Below, piece after piece: positions 19,201 to 27,630 of a DNA stretch of 64,000 bases. Below the pieces are notes generated by a model that was not told the origin of the DNA, did not search any database, and was given only the letters and a program-made list of their open reading frames with translations. The stretch comes from Kitasatospora fiedleri (GTDB lineage: Bacteria; Actinomycetota; Actinomycetes; Streptomycetales; Streptomycetaceae), in NCBI RefSeq assembly GCF_948472415.1, contig NZ_OX419519.1, forward strand, positions 744,001 through 808,000, written 5' to 3'. The translations under genes and the position numbers were made by a program. Numbering within the stretch: position 1 is the first letter of the stretch; each line of letters starts with the position of its first letter.

Positions 19201-20304
19201 CATGCCTCCCTTACCCCCAACCTCAGCCTCGGCATCATCACCATGGGCCAACGGCACGCCGACCGCATCGATCTCGCCCTGCGCAAAGCCCTTGAGGCGC
19301 AGCCGGACCTGCAAGGCTACTTCAGCCCCGAGGCAGGCCTCGGCCGCCGATTCTTCATCAAGAACCTCGAACGCGTGCAGGGTGACGAACGTGACGCCAT
19401 CATCCTCAGCATCGGGTACGCCAAGGCCGCCAACGGCCGGCTTGCCCAACGCTTCGGTCCGCTCAACAACGAAGGCGGAGAGCGTCGGCTCAACGTCGCC
19501 ATCACGCGTGCACGCAACCGCATGACAGTCGTCAGCTCGTTCTCCCACCATGACTTCGGCCCGCGTGGCGAAACGAAGAACCGCGGCCCCGAACTGCTGC
19601 GCCTGTTTCTCGAGTACTGCGCTGTCCAGGGTGACCTCACCCGGTCGGGTGGACGCCAGGAGACGTACGAGCTGAACCCTTTCGAACAACAGGTGTTGGA
19701 TGCCCTGCTGTCCTCAGGCGTTCCCGCCGTCCCACAGTGGGGCGTCTCCGGCTACCGCATCGACTTCGCGCTGGCCCATCCCGAACGGCCCGGCCAGATG
19801 CTGCTTGCCGTGGAGACGGACGGCGACCGCTACCACCGCACAGCGAACGCACGAGACCGTGACCGGCTCCGCCAGGCGCACCTGGAACAGCTCGGATGGC
19901 AGTTCCACCGGATCTGGGCCGCGGACTGGTTCGCCAATCCCCAGACCGAGACGGACCGACTTGTCAGTATCTGGCAGGACGCCGTCCGCGCGGCCGACGA
20001 GGCACCGAGCCGCACAGCGCCTCAGGCCTCGGTGCCCACTCCGCGTCAGGCAGAAGAGCCGTCGACGCAGCGAGGACACAGACCGGCGCTGACGCCCGGT
20101 GGCAGCATCGGCACTTATTCCGACACGGATCTCCGGGCGCTCGCCGGCTGGATTCTCAGCGACGGCTACCAGCTCGACCGTGACACCAGGGTCGGTCAAG
20201 CCATGACCGAACTTGGTTTCCAAAAGCGAGAACGGGTCATCGTCGAACGCCTCAACCAAGCCTTCGATCACTCTCAGCAGTTCGCAGACAAGGAGCCCAT
20301 TTGA
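16249..20304 (+). CDS. DUF4011-SF1 helicase-nuclease fusion, Hhe-like antiphage defence protein
   Basis: The protein has 1351 residues. The N-terminus carries DUF4011 (ADELIDLGPRNTLLHF at about 23-38). The SF1 helicase is split: Walker A GPPGTGKSQT at about 305, motif II VFDEASQIL at about 840, motif III GDRNQLPPTSFF at about 865, LRWHYRS at about 917, and motif VI LNVAITRARNRM at about 1080. A PD-(D/E)xK Vsr/MTES_1575-type nuclease follows at about 1145-1230 (YRIDFAL, LLAVETDGDRYH, RIWAADW), then a small helical tail. This is the DUF4011-helicase-Vsr order described as the Hhe defence system. GTG at 16249 follows AGAGGGG. The next gene starts on its stop codon. G+C is visibly lower than in the flanks, a sign of transfer. 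Confidence 0.88.
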   Translation: MNGTATRAREEAVASQAQRWADELIDLGPRNTLLHFKDTKTGSLDLTAISAEQQHALLAGRKVRLASLVPDPSDHKSACLRARHLRRRILELDEEQGVEAGRLACGLLNVDPPKTRGTTIVLPLRAPLVLLPLTIQPRTATENDFVFQVDGEPEINPVLLYALNRQYGLDADLDQLADQTSATLEEQTEPGTRVRAVYDLLAKALHRSGLSVSFEERLVVGAFSFDRLPMVNDLKNSGSLLAEHPVIAAIAGDSTAAHSLLEDTEDPPAEGEIPPREEFLIHDADASQQQAIRAVLAGRHVVIEGPPGTGKSQTIANLIAALAAEGRRILFVAEKRAAIEAVTDRLAQVDLDGLVLDLHGNKLNRRQLAQQLLETLDRSGQKPPPRPEQLHASLEHFRGQTGRHVAEFHQPRSPWGVSAYQAMAALSGIPPECQTRWRLRGGVLKQLDLPARQQVERDLHKFVSRKGLQIRRGQSPWARARVRDIAELRPVLERLDQLAGTAFLDTCREIEKLITAAGLCQASDVQGWQQLLDLLQAVSSTFQEFTPEVFGPQLDRLVAATADRAWRKQHGQPIGWWQRRSLVREAMAIRRDGLRDRQVLHTRLVQAQEQRTRWQSVSVDGTPPSVVPELGATLKNFIELRDRLAAVALCAGVDDWAKKPANEVAEIVRELDEDRGTLYQMPELNQLTDRLETAGLGPLLDELTQSLPTPEVVVDRFQYAWWSSVLDEIKMHSQHVRTFTEREHDHAVTQFRRTDSDHMTANAGRVRYSVAARLRKARDTHRDQNAVVRDQAARKTRHLPLRKLVARAPDVLLAAKPCWAMSPLVVSRVLPATRLFDVVVFDEASQILPHDAMTSIMRGRQVVVAGDRNQLPPTSFFSRVLSGTDNQEDADDEDRTDPSVFESLLDLLSSRLPRVHTLRWHYRSSDERLIAFSNREIYRDQLITFPGTAVASPILLDVVDGHALPGQDGSAPQEVERVVKLALDHASLTPNLSLGIITMGQRHADRIDLALRKALEAQPDLQGYFSPEAGLGRRFFIKNLERVQGDERDAIILSIGYAKAANGRLAQRFGPLNNEGGERRLNVAITRARNRMTVVSSFSHHDFGPRGETKNRGPELLRLFLEYCAVQGDLTRSGGRQETYELNPFEQQVLDALLSSGVPAVPQWGVSGYRIDFALAHPERPGQMLLAVETDGDRYHRTANARDRDRLRQAHLEQLGWQFHRIWAADWFANPQTETDRLVSIWQDAVRAADEAPSRTAPQASVPTPRQAEEPSTQRGHRPALTPGGSIGTYSDTDLRALAGWILSDGYQLDRDTRVGQAMTELGFQKRERVIVERLNQAFDHSQQFADKEPI

Positions 20305-21146
20305 TGGTCCAGCTCGATCCCATGACCATCCAACGCATCGCGCGGCTCGTCGTGGACATGGACGGCCCCTTCGAACGTCCCGGATACCAGCTCGCCGAGC
20401 TGCTGAAGCGAGCGGCATGGCCGGTGTCGGTCGAGTACGACGGCACGGCGCGGGTGTCCTGGCTAACCGAGACGATCATGGAGTCGGCCAGTGACGAAGC
20501 CGCCGTCAGCCGCTTCCTGGGCCGTATCTGCGACCCTCTGGAGTACGACGACGGCATGGCGTCCGCCGACCTACTCCGGCAGGGTCTCAACCAGATCCTC
20601 GCGGCAGAGCAACTGTCGATCACTTACGTTGGTGGCCGCCCGATGGTGGGTGGGCTCGGCCAGGACGGCCGGTCAACCACCTTCAGTCCGCCCGAAGACT
20701 TGGAGGCACGTATCCGACGACTGGTCAGCAGCAACGAGATCACAGGTCAGCTCATGCAGCGGGTGAACGAAACTCGTATCTGCGCGGACAACGGAGCGTA
20801 CGTCTTCGCTCTCATCGGCATCGGAAGCTTCACTGAAGGTCTGCTGCTTGATGTGCTGACCAAACGCGACCCGAGCCTGGCCCAAGGGTTCCCAAATCCC
20901 AATGGAGGAAGGCCGGTGCCGGCGGCCAAGACCAGCCTGGCACTGCTACTGGACACCGCCCGGTCTCGAGGCTGGATTCAGGTCGACGCTCACGACTTCA
21001 TGAGAATCGTCCGCGAGTACCGCAACTTCGTCCACCTTCGCCAGCAGCGAGAACGCGGAGTCGATCCCGACCACGACACCGTCATGATGTGCTGGGGCCC
21101 GGTCCTCGCCGTCCTCAACGATCTTGAGTCGAGCCACATGGACTGA
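20304..21146 (+). CDS. HEPN/Abi-like partner protein of the helicase-nuclease
   Basis: The protein has 280 residues. ATG at 20304 overlaps the upstream stop as TGATG, with AAGGAG at 20290-20295, so translation is coupled. The N-terminal part (RLVVDMDGPFERPGYQLAEL, later RFLGRICDPLEYDD) resembles the N-terminal domain seen in abortive-infection proteins. The C-terminal half is all-helical and ends REYRNFVHLRQQRERG (about 237-252), an R...H arrangement typical of HEPN RNases, after a FALIGIGSFTEGLLLDVL helix. I infer an RNA-cleaving effector or sensor working with the helicase. The HEPN assignment is by pattern only. Confidence 0.7.
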   Translation: MVQLDPMTIQRIARLVVDMDGPFERPGYQLAELLKRAAWPVSVEYDGTARVSWLTETIMESASDEAAVSRFLGRICDPLEYDDGMASADLLRQGLNQILAAEQLSITYVGGRPMVGGLGQDGRSTTFSPPEDLEARIRRLVSSNEITGQLMQRVNETRICADNGAYVFALIGIGSFTEGLLLDVLTKRDPSLAQGFPNPNGGRPVPAAKTSLALLLDTARSRGWIQVDAHDFMRIVREYRNFVHLRQQRERGVDPDHDTVMMCWGPVLAVLNDLESSHMD

Positions 21147-21258
21147 CTACCACCTGGCGTATCGCGCCCGATGGACAGAACACGGAGTGTTCGTCCGCTC
21201 CGTACAGTAGAGCCACGAGTACGTCGTCGAGTGTTTCCGCCGAGTTGAAGGCGAGGCC

Positions 21259-22446
21259 ATGTCCGACTCCTCCGTCCCGTTCCCCCAACCTCGTAGGTCT
21301 TCCCGACGTCCGAGGTCTCGCATTGTCAACCAAGACCGTTTCATTAGGCCGGAGTTGCTCACCGACCGGCTGCTGATCCAGGTGGACGCTTCCCGGGTGG
21401 GGTTCGTACGGGACCAACTGGACCCGACCCGCAGCGGGCTCGTGATCAGTGGACCGAAGGCCCTCAAGAAGGCATCGGAGCTGCGGGACACCAACTACGC
21501 AGGCGTGCTCATCGCTGACCCGGCGTTCTACGAGGACGCCGTTGCAACAGCGAGCGAGCCATTCTTCTCGCGCCCCGACGAACTGCCCGCAGTAGATCCG
21601 CTCGGTCAAGCAGTCCAAGAGCAACTCGGCGTCGGCGCGACGGCGGCGCTCACGCCGACTGGATACCTCCGTGCCGGGGACACGGCCACCGTACGAGCTG
21701 TCGTACGCGATGTGGCGGCGCGGGAGGATCCCCGGATCGTACTCACCCTCCCAATGGACGTCGGCTGGCTGCACGATGACCTGGTCGGCCGCTTCATCGA
21801 AGAAGTGAGCGCGGCACCGGGTATGAAAGCCATCATGCTTGGTGGCCAGTTGGACCCGCTGGCAAGTTTCCCCAGCGCGCTGGCCGGGCTGGCGCGGGTA
21901 CTGGCCGAGGTGCCGGGAGCCGCGCTGTTGCGGGCCGATCTCGCGGCGTTCGGAGCACTGGCACGGGGCGCGGTGTTCGCCGCCTACGGGCTGTCGGGGC
22001 GCTTCCGGCACGTCGTCCCGCCCGGTGAGCCTGCGAAGAACTCGGGCTTCGCCGACTCCCCGGCCGTGCTGTTCCCAGAATTGATGGCCCTGTTCCTCGG
22101 CAAGACCCTCGCACGCCGTTTCGCCGCCTCGCACGCACCCGTGTGCGAGTGCGCCGCCTGCGGACGCCGGACGTTGGACAGCTTCCCGAGCAACCGCGAC
22201 ATCCGGTCGGCAGCACAGCACAACACAGCCGTACTGATGTCCTGGCAGCAGACGTTGCAGACCCTAGAGGCTGGGCCCGACCGCCAGCGGTGGTGGCAGG
22301 AGCGCTGTCGGGCCGCAGTGGACCGGTACCCGCTTGTCAACGCCGCTATCCAGCAGCCGAACGGCTTCAAGGTCCAGCCACAGCTGCTGAGATGGTCCCT
22401 CCTTGATGCAGCGCCTTCCGCACCGGCTGGTGCGGAAACCGACTGA
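21259..22446 (+). CDS. Putative TIM-barrel protein with TGT/DpdA-like zinc knuckle
   Basis: The protein has 395 residues. The body has alternating strand/helix segments (RIVLTLPMDVGWLHDDLVG, MKAIMLGGQLDP, GAALLRADLAAFGALARGA). Near the end is CECAACGRR (Cys296, Cys298, Cys301) with a histidine at about 321 in AAQHNT. A CxCxxC...H zinc site at the end of a barrel is the hallmark of tRNA-guanine transglycosylases and of DpdA, which inserts 7-deazaguanine in DNA; here the Cys-His spacing is 20 rather than the usual 26 or so. It starts 112 bp after the HEPN gene on the same strand. No queuosine-precursor gene is in view, so the role is open. Confidence 0.5.
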   Translation: MSDSSVPFPQPRRSSRRPRSRIVNQDRFIRPELLTDRLLIQVDASRVGFVRDQLDPTRSGLVISGPKALKKASELRDTNYAGVLIADPAFYEDAVATASEPFFSRPDELPAVDPLGQAVQEQLGVGATAALTPTGYLRAGDTATVRAVVRDVAAREDPRIVLTLPMDVGWLHDDLVGRFIEEVSAAPGMKAIMLGGQLDPLASFPSALAGLARVLAEVPGAALLRADLAAFGALARGAVFAAYGLSGRFRHVVPPGEPAKNSGFADSPAVLFPELMALFLGKTLARRFAASHAPVCECAACGRRTLDSFPSNRDIRSAAQHNTAVLMSWQQTLQTLEAGPDRQRWWQERCRAAVDRYPLVNAAIQQPNGFKVQPQLLRWSLLDAAPSAPAGAETD

Positions 22447-22466
22447 CGCGCTGGCAGGCAGGCGGC

Positions 22467-23087
22467 TCAGACCAGTCGCCCGTACAGCTCCTCGACGAAG
22501 TGCCAGGCCGCGGCGGTGTGCCGCTGCGGCCGGTACGTCTCGGGTTCCAGGGCGATCTTGATCCCCTCTGGCTCATTGACGAGCACGCCGATGCCGTAGA
22601 AAGCGGCCTCCGCCAAGATCTCGTCCAACCGTGCGCGCGGAACCTCGTCGAGTAGGACAGCCCGACGGCAGAACGGCGCGAACCGACCTGCTCGCTCCAG
22701 ACCCGCCCCACCACCGGCGGCCCGTACAACCGCGAGGTCGACAGCGAGTGGCCGGACCGCCCGGCGCGTCACCAGATCCGTGTCCCACTCGACACTTCCT
22801 CGCGGGAGGTCACGAATGCTGGCCCGGTCGAGGAGGGAACCCAGCGGAACCGGAATGCCAACCGGAAGGTGGAGCAGACACTCCAGCGCGGGGATGCTGT
22901 CCATCCGCTCGGCACCAACCGCCTGCCGCCTGCGGTACTCGGTCTCATCTACCCGGTACAGCAGGAACGCACGGGTACCCAGGATTGAAAACATGGCGCC
23001 TTCACTCTCCGAAGGCGCCTGCGGCAACGCTGCTTCACGCACCGAACGCCACGCCGCGGGATTCGCCACACCTGCCATGGGTACCAC
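22467..23087 (-). CDS. Hypothetical protein convergent with the TGT-like gene
   Basis: The protein has 206 residues (GTG at 23087; ATG at 23078 is equally good). It has no signal peptide or membrane segment. The best-ordered part is the C-terminus: RRAVLLDEVPRARLDEILAE, then AAFYGIGVLVNE and PETYRPQRHTAAAWHFVEEL, an alpha/beta arrangement that I recall from actinobacterial proteins of unknown function. It converges on the TGT-like gene with only 20 bp between stops. It probably belongs to the island because its G+C is lower than that of the GH1 gene beyond it. Confidence 0.6.
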   Translation of the reverse strand: MVPMAGVANPAAWRSVREAALPQAPSESEGAMFSILGTRAFLLYRVDETEYRRRQAVGAERMDSIPALECLLHLPVGIPVPLGSLLDRASIRDLPRGSVEWDTDLVTRRAVRPLAVDLAVVRAAGGGAGLERAGRFAPFCRRAVLLDEVPRARLDEILAEAAFYGIGVLVNEPEGIKIALEPETYRPQRHTAAAWHFVEELYGRLV

Positions 23088-23359
23088 CCTGCCCTACCGA
23101 CTGACGTGACGGCCAGGAACTCCTCCGCCTAAGCCTCATACGAGCTCTCCGGTGGACATCATTGACGATGGCAAGCAACTGACAGTCGGGGCTTGGGCGA
23201 CGTGAGGTCCTCCGCTAACCGTTGGCAATGGGCTGTGGACCTGTCGAACGACCTGGCTTGTGCGCGATGTCCGAGGTAGAGCTGCCGCAGACCGCGCCGT
23301 ACAGATGGCCTCCCCGCCGTTACCGAGAGGCCGCATATCCCACGCCAACCGAAGCCCAA

Positions 23360-24703
23360 CTACACCTGATTCCGGCCCCGGTGGGTGGCGATCAGGTCGC
23401 GGTACCAGGCGAACGACGCCTTCGGGGTACGCCGTTGCGTGGCGAAGTCGACGTGGACCAGGCCGAAGCGCTGGCTGTAGCCCTCGGCCCATTCGAAGTT
23501 GTCGAGGAGGGACCAGGTGCAGTAGCCGCGGACGTCGATGCCGTCGGCGGTGGCGCGGGCGAGGGCGTCGAGGTGGGTGGCGAGGTAGGTGGTGCGGGGG
23601 GTGTCGTCGAGGGTGGCGTCGGTGGAGCAGCCGTTCTCGGTGATGGTGATCGGGGGGAGGGCGGTGCCGTAGCGGTCGCGGAGGGTCAGGAGGAGTTCGT
23701 GCAGGCCCTCGGGGACGACGGGCCAGCCGAAGTGGGTGCGGGGGACGCCTTCGACGGGGGCTTCGGCGAAGGGGAGGCCGGGGTCGGTGGGGGCGGCGAT
23801 CCGGGTGGGGTTGTAGTAGTTGACGCCGAGTCCGTCGAGGCCGGGGGCGGAGATGAGGGTGAGGTCGCCGTCGCGGACGGCGCCGCCGAGGTCGGGTTCG
23901 GGGCCGAGGCCGTACGCGGTGAGGTCGGGGTAGCGGCCGAGGAGGAGGGGGTCGGTGAACAGGCGGTTGTGCAGGGCGTCGTAGGCGTCGGCGGCGGCGA
24001 CGTCGGCGGGATCGGAGGAGGCGGGGCGGACGGGGGTGAGGTTGTTGGCGATCAGGACGTCGAGGCCGCGGGTGCGCAGTTCGGCGGCGGCCAGGCCGTG
24101 GGCGAGGAGTTGGTGGTGGGCGGCGGGGAGGGCGTCGAGGACCAGGGCGTGGCCGGGGGCGTGGATGCCGAGGGCGTGGCCGTAGACCAGGTGCACGAAG
24201 GGCTCGTTGAGGGTGATCCAGGCGGGGACGCGGTCGCCGAGCCGGTCGGCGGCCAGCGCAGTGTAGTCGGCGAAGCGTTGGGCGGTGTCGCGGTGCAGCC
24301 AGCCGCCAGTGTCTTCGAGGGCCTGCGGGAGGTCCCAGTGGAAGAGGGTGGGCAGCGGGGTGATGCCGGCGTCCAGGAGGCCGTCGACGAGGCGGTCGTA
24401 GAAGTCGAGTCCGGCGGGGTTGGCGGGGCCGCGGCCGGTGGGCTGGACGCGCGGCCAGGCGAGCGAGAACCGGTAGGTGTCGAGGCCGAGTTCGCGCATC
24501 AGGGCGATGTCCTCGGGCCAGCGGTGGTAGTGGTCGCAGGCGGTGCGTCCGGTGTCGCCGTCCCGGATCGCGCCGGGCCGTTCGCAGAAGGTGTCCCAGA
24601 CCGACGGGCCCCGGCCGTCCTCGTCGACCGCGCCCTCGATCTGGTAGGCGGCGGTGGAGACGCCCCAGCGGAAGCCGGCGGGCAGGTCGTAGCGGTCGGT
24701 CAT
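23360..24703 (-). CDS. GH1 beta-glucosidase
   Basis: The protein has 447 residues. The family 1 landmarks are all present: FRWGVSTAAYQIEGA at the N-terminus, WITLNEPFVH with the acid/base Glu, ITITENG with the nucleophile Glu, and WSLLDNFEWAEGY near the end. It is cytoplasmic (no signal) and should hydrolyse imported cellobiose or other beta-glucosides. ATG at 24703 follows GGAAGGA; the longer in-frame extension is low complexity. A LacI-family regulator is divergent 305 bp away, the usual control for such genes. No sugar ABC transporter is adjacent, which is unusual for this gene pair. Confidence 0.93.
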   Translation of the reverse strand: MTDRYDLPAGFRWGVSTAAYQIEGAVDEDGRGPSVWDTFCERPGAIRDGDTGRTACDHYHRWPEDIALMRELGLDTYRFSLAWPRVQPTGRGPANPAGLDFYDRLVDGLLDAGITPLPTLFHWDLPQALEDTGGWLHRDTAQRFADYTALAADRLGDRVPAWITLNEPFVHLVYGHALGIHAPGHALVLDALPAAHHQLLAHGLAAAELRTRGLDVLIANNLTPVRPASSDPADVAAADAYDALHNRLFTDPLLLGRYPDLTAYGLGPEPDLGGAVRDGDLTLISAPGLDGLGVNYYNPTRIAAPTDPGLPFAEAPVEGVPRTHFGWPVVPEGLHELLLTLRDRYGTALPPITITENGCSTDATLDDTPRTTYLATHLDALARATADGIDVRGYCTWSLLDNFEWAEGYSQRFGLVHVDFATQRRTPKASFAWYRDLIATHRGRNQV

Positions 24704-25008
24704 GGGGGTCCTTCCAGACGGCACGAACCAGGAAACGCGAGGAGTGCTCATATTAGGGAGCCCCGCCCGCTCGGAGCCAGGGTCGGGATCGGAGCCGGAG
24801 CCGGAATCGGAGCCAGGGGTCGGGGTCGGGGTCGGACGTGGCCGGGCCGCCCGGCGGAACGGTGCCCGGCCGCGGCGGTACTGTCGTCGCGGACGCCCGG
24901 CCGGCCGACGCCGCCGCCGGGGTCCGCCCGAACTGACCAGACAGGTCCGCGCGGGGGCCGCGTCCAGCACGGCGGGGCCCGCGCCGGACGAAGCCGGAAC
25001 GGTGGTCC
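24704..25008. other. Divergent GH1/LacI intergenic region
   Basis: It contains a tandem array of GGTCGG/GGAGCC-type hexamers (about 24775-24840) and an AT-rich patch CATATTAG at about 24749-24756 that could be part of a minus-strand promoter for the GH1 gene. I do not see the 14-bp TGGGAGCGCTCCCA operator of CebR-type regulators. No gene. Confidence 0.5.
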
Positions 25009-26030
25009 ATGGCCTCGCCCCGTCGTACGACGCTGAACGATGTCGCCCGGGAGGTCGGCGTGAGCGCCAAGACCGTCTCCCGGGTGCTGAACGGCGACGG
25101 GCCGACCTCCCGCGAGACCCGGGAGAAGGTGATGGCGGCGGTCGAGCGGCTCGGCTTCCAGCCCAACCTGATGGCCCGCAACATCCGCGTCGGCGGCCCG
25201 GACAGCACCGTCGGCCTGATCATCCCCGACATGGGCAACCCGTTCTACGGCTCCGTCGCCGGCGGGATCGAGAGCGCGGTGCGCGAACGCGGGCTGACCC
25301 TGCTGATGGGCTCCTGCGCCGACGACCCCACGCGGGAACGGGCGCTGACCGCGACCTTCCTGGCCCGCCGGGTCAGCGCGCTGCTGGTGGTCCCCGCCGC
25401 GGGCGCCGACCACGCCCACCTGCGCACCGCCCGGGACGGAGGCCTGCCGGTGGTGTTCCTCGACCGCCCCGGCACCGGCCTCACCGCCGACAGCGTGGTC
25501 AGCTCCAACCGGGACGGCGCACGCGAGGGCACCGCCCACCTGATCGCCGCCGGACACCGCCGGATCGCCTTCGTCGGCGACCGCCCGGCCACCCTCTACA
25601 CCCGCCGCGAACGCCTGGCCGGCTACCGCGAGGCGCTCGACGCCGCCGGGCTGCCGCACGACCGCGCGCTCGTCCTCGACGGCCGCACCGAGGCCGAGGC
25701 CGCCGACGCCGTCCAGCGCGCCCTGCGCGCCCCGCAGCCGCCGACCGCGATCCTGGCGGCCCACAACTTCGCCGCCATGGGCACCGTCCTCGGCACCGCC
25801 CGGGCCGGCCGGCGCGACATCGCGCTCGTCTCCTTCGACGACCTCCCGTTCGCCGAGGTCCTGGAACCCGCCGTCACCACCGTCGCCCAGGACCCGGTCG
25901 CCATCGGCACCACCGCGGCCGAGATCGCCCTGGCCCGCCTCGACGGCGACCGCACCCGGGCCCGCACGGTCACCGTCCCCACCCGCCTCATCCCCCGCGG
26001 CTCCGGCGAACTCCCCCGCGCGCCGGGTAG
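25009..26030 (+). CDS. LacI-family transcriptional regulator, 3' end frameshifted
   Basis: About 340 residues. The HTH is TLNDVAREVGVSAKTVSRVL (residues 8-27) followed by the hinge helix PNLMARNIR; a periplasmic-binding-type sugar sensor follows (VGLIIPDMGNPFYG, VSFDDLPFAEVLEPAVTTV). The reading frame has no stop where LacI proteins end and runs on for 1.8 kb through antisense DNA. One missing base in the C run at 26013-26017 would restore the TAG at 26028-26030 after GSGELP. It is divergent from the GH1 gene and presumably represses it until a beta-glucoside is bound. Confidence 0.88.
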
Positions 26031-26094
26031 TTCCGCACCGTCGCCGCAGCAGCGACCGGGGCCGGCCTCCCTCCCCGGACGCGCGCGGGCCCGC

Positions 26095-27374
26095 TCAGGA
26101 CGGCGCCGGGACCATCCGGTGCAGGCCCTTGCGGTCGTAGTAGCGGGTCATGGCGAAGCCGAAGACCAGGGCCACCGCGAAGCCGAGCAGGATCATCAGC
26201 CAGGCCCTGGTCAGGCCGGCGTCCGCGCGGGCGTCGAAGTAGAGGATCGCGCGGACGCCGCCGGCGACCTGGCGCATCGGTTCGAAGGCGCCGAGGAAGC
26301 GGTAGAAGGACGGGGTGGCCTGGAGCGGGATGGTGGCGCCGGAGGAGGGCAGGGCCAGGGCGATGAAGACGAACATCGCGACCAGCTGGCCGATCGAGCC
26401 GAACGCCGCGTTGATCGCCTGCACGCCCAGGCCGACCGTGAGGCAGGCGCAGAACGAGAACACCCAGAGCAGGGCGAGGTGCGGGGCGTCCATGCCGAGG
26501 ATGCCGATCGTGGCCAGCATGATCATCGAGGCGGTGACGGCCGACAGCCCGGCCGTCATCGCCATCTTCACCACCAGGGTCTGGGTCCGGTTGATCGGCA
26601 CCGTCGGACGGCGCGAGTGCCAGGGGCCGATCTCGCTGTCCGCGTAGCCGAGCGCCGCGTCCACGCCGTTGTGCACCAGGTTGGCGCTGAGGAAGCCGGC
26701 CAGCACCAGCAGCAGCGTGTAGTAGAAGGCGCTCAGGCCGAGCCCGGTGTGCCGGGCGATCGGGTGCCCCTGCCGGACCTGCACGTCCACCGGGTCGGCC
26801 AGCAGCAGTTTCGAGGTGGCGGGCGCGTCCGGCGCGGCGGCCGTCAGCTGCTCGCCCAGCCGGGTCGAGGAGCGGTGCGCCGCGAGCTGGGTGATCTGCC
26901 CGGCCAGCGAGGACGCCAGCGAGCCGGTGCCCGGGTTGGTGAGCGTCAGCAGCACCGGCCGGGCCGTCGCCTGACCGGTGGTCAGCGCGGCCACGCTGCG
27001 GGTGAAGTCCTCCGGCACCACCAGCGCCCCGTACACCCGGCCCGAGGAGAGCCGGTCCTGGGCCTCGGCCATGGACAGCCGCTGCCACTGCACCTGCCCC
27101 GGCGGCGTCCCGGCCGCGACCGCGTCCGCCAGCTCCGCGCCCAGCGGCGCCGAGCGGCCGGGCGGCGGCGGCCCGGCGTCCGAGTCGACCAGCGCGATCG
27201 GCATCCGGTGCAGGTCGTCCTGCGGCGACAGGATGCCGCCCATGTACAGCAGCGACAGCACCAGCGCCACCAGCGCGCTCAGCACCCCCGGCACCAGCCA
27301 CAGCCTCCACCGGCGCAGCACCCGCGACGCCGGTGCCTGCGGGACGTGCTCGGTCGGGGGATTCCGGTCGCCAT
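26095..27374 (-). CDS. YhgE/Pip-type (DUF3533) membrane protein, N-terminus frameshifted
   Basis: About 426 residues. After a cytoplasmic start comes one membrane helix (WLVPGVLSALVALVLSLL), a large extracellular domain (about 75-230) and a cluster of five C-terminal helices (ALVFGFAMTRYYDRKGLHRM near the end), the fold of ABC-2-like and YhgE/Pip proteins that act in type VII-like or lipid export. The best start is ATG at 27374 (ATGGCGACC after GGGGAG), which joins the main frame only if one G is added to the five-G run at 27356-27360. The longer in-frame start at 27462 has no ribosome-binding site. Confidence 0.75.
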
Positions 27375-27514
27375 GCCACTCCCCGCACTCGTCGCCCCGC
27401 GGCCCCCGGCCGGGAGCCCTGCCGACGATAGGGCCCGCGGGCGCCGCGACCGGCCGCGACACCCGCCGGGCTCACCCCGATGGGGCAGTCGTCCGGGCCC
27501 GGCCGGGGCGGCGG

Positions 27515-27630
27515 CGGACGGCGCGGTTCAGGGCACGGACGGCGGAACGGACGGCGCGGCGAGGGCGGCGGAACAAGCGGCGCGAAGGCGGACGGCGGGA
27601 CGGACGGCGCGGTTCAGGGCACGGACGGCG
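27515..27630. repeat. 30-bp direct repeat, duplicated 3' end of the ThrE-like gene
   Basis: Thirty bases at 27515-27544 recur exactly at 27601-27630, 86 bp apart. The right copy contains the stop codon and last codons of the ThrE-like gene, so the left copy is an orphan duplicate of that gene end. GGCGGACGG motifs fill the space between. Confidence 0.75.
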
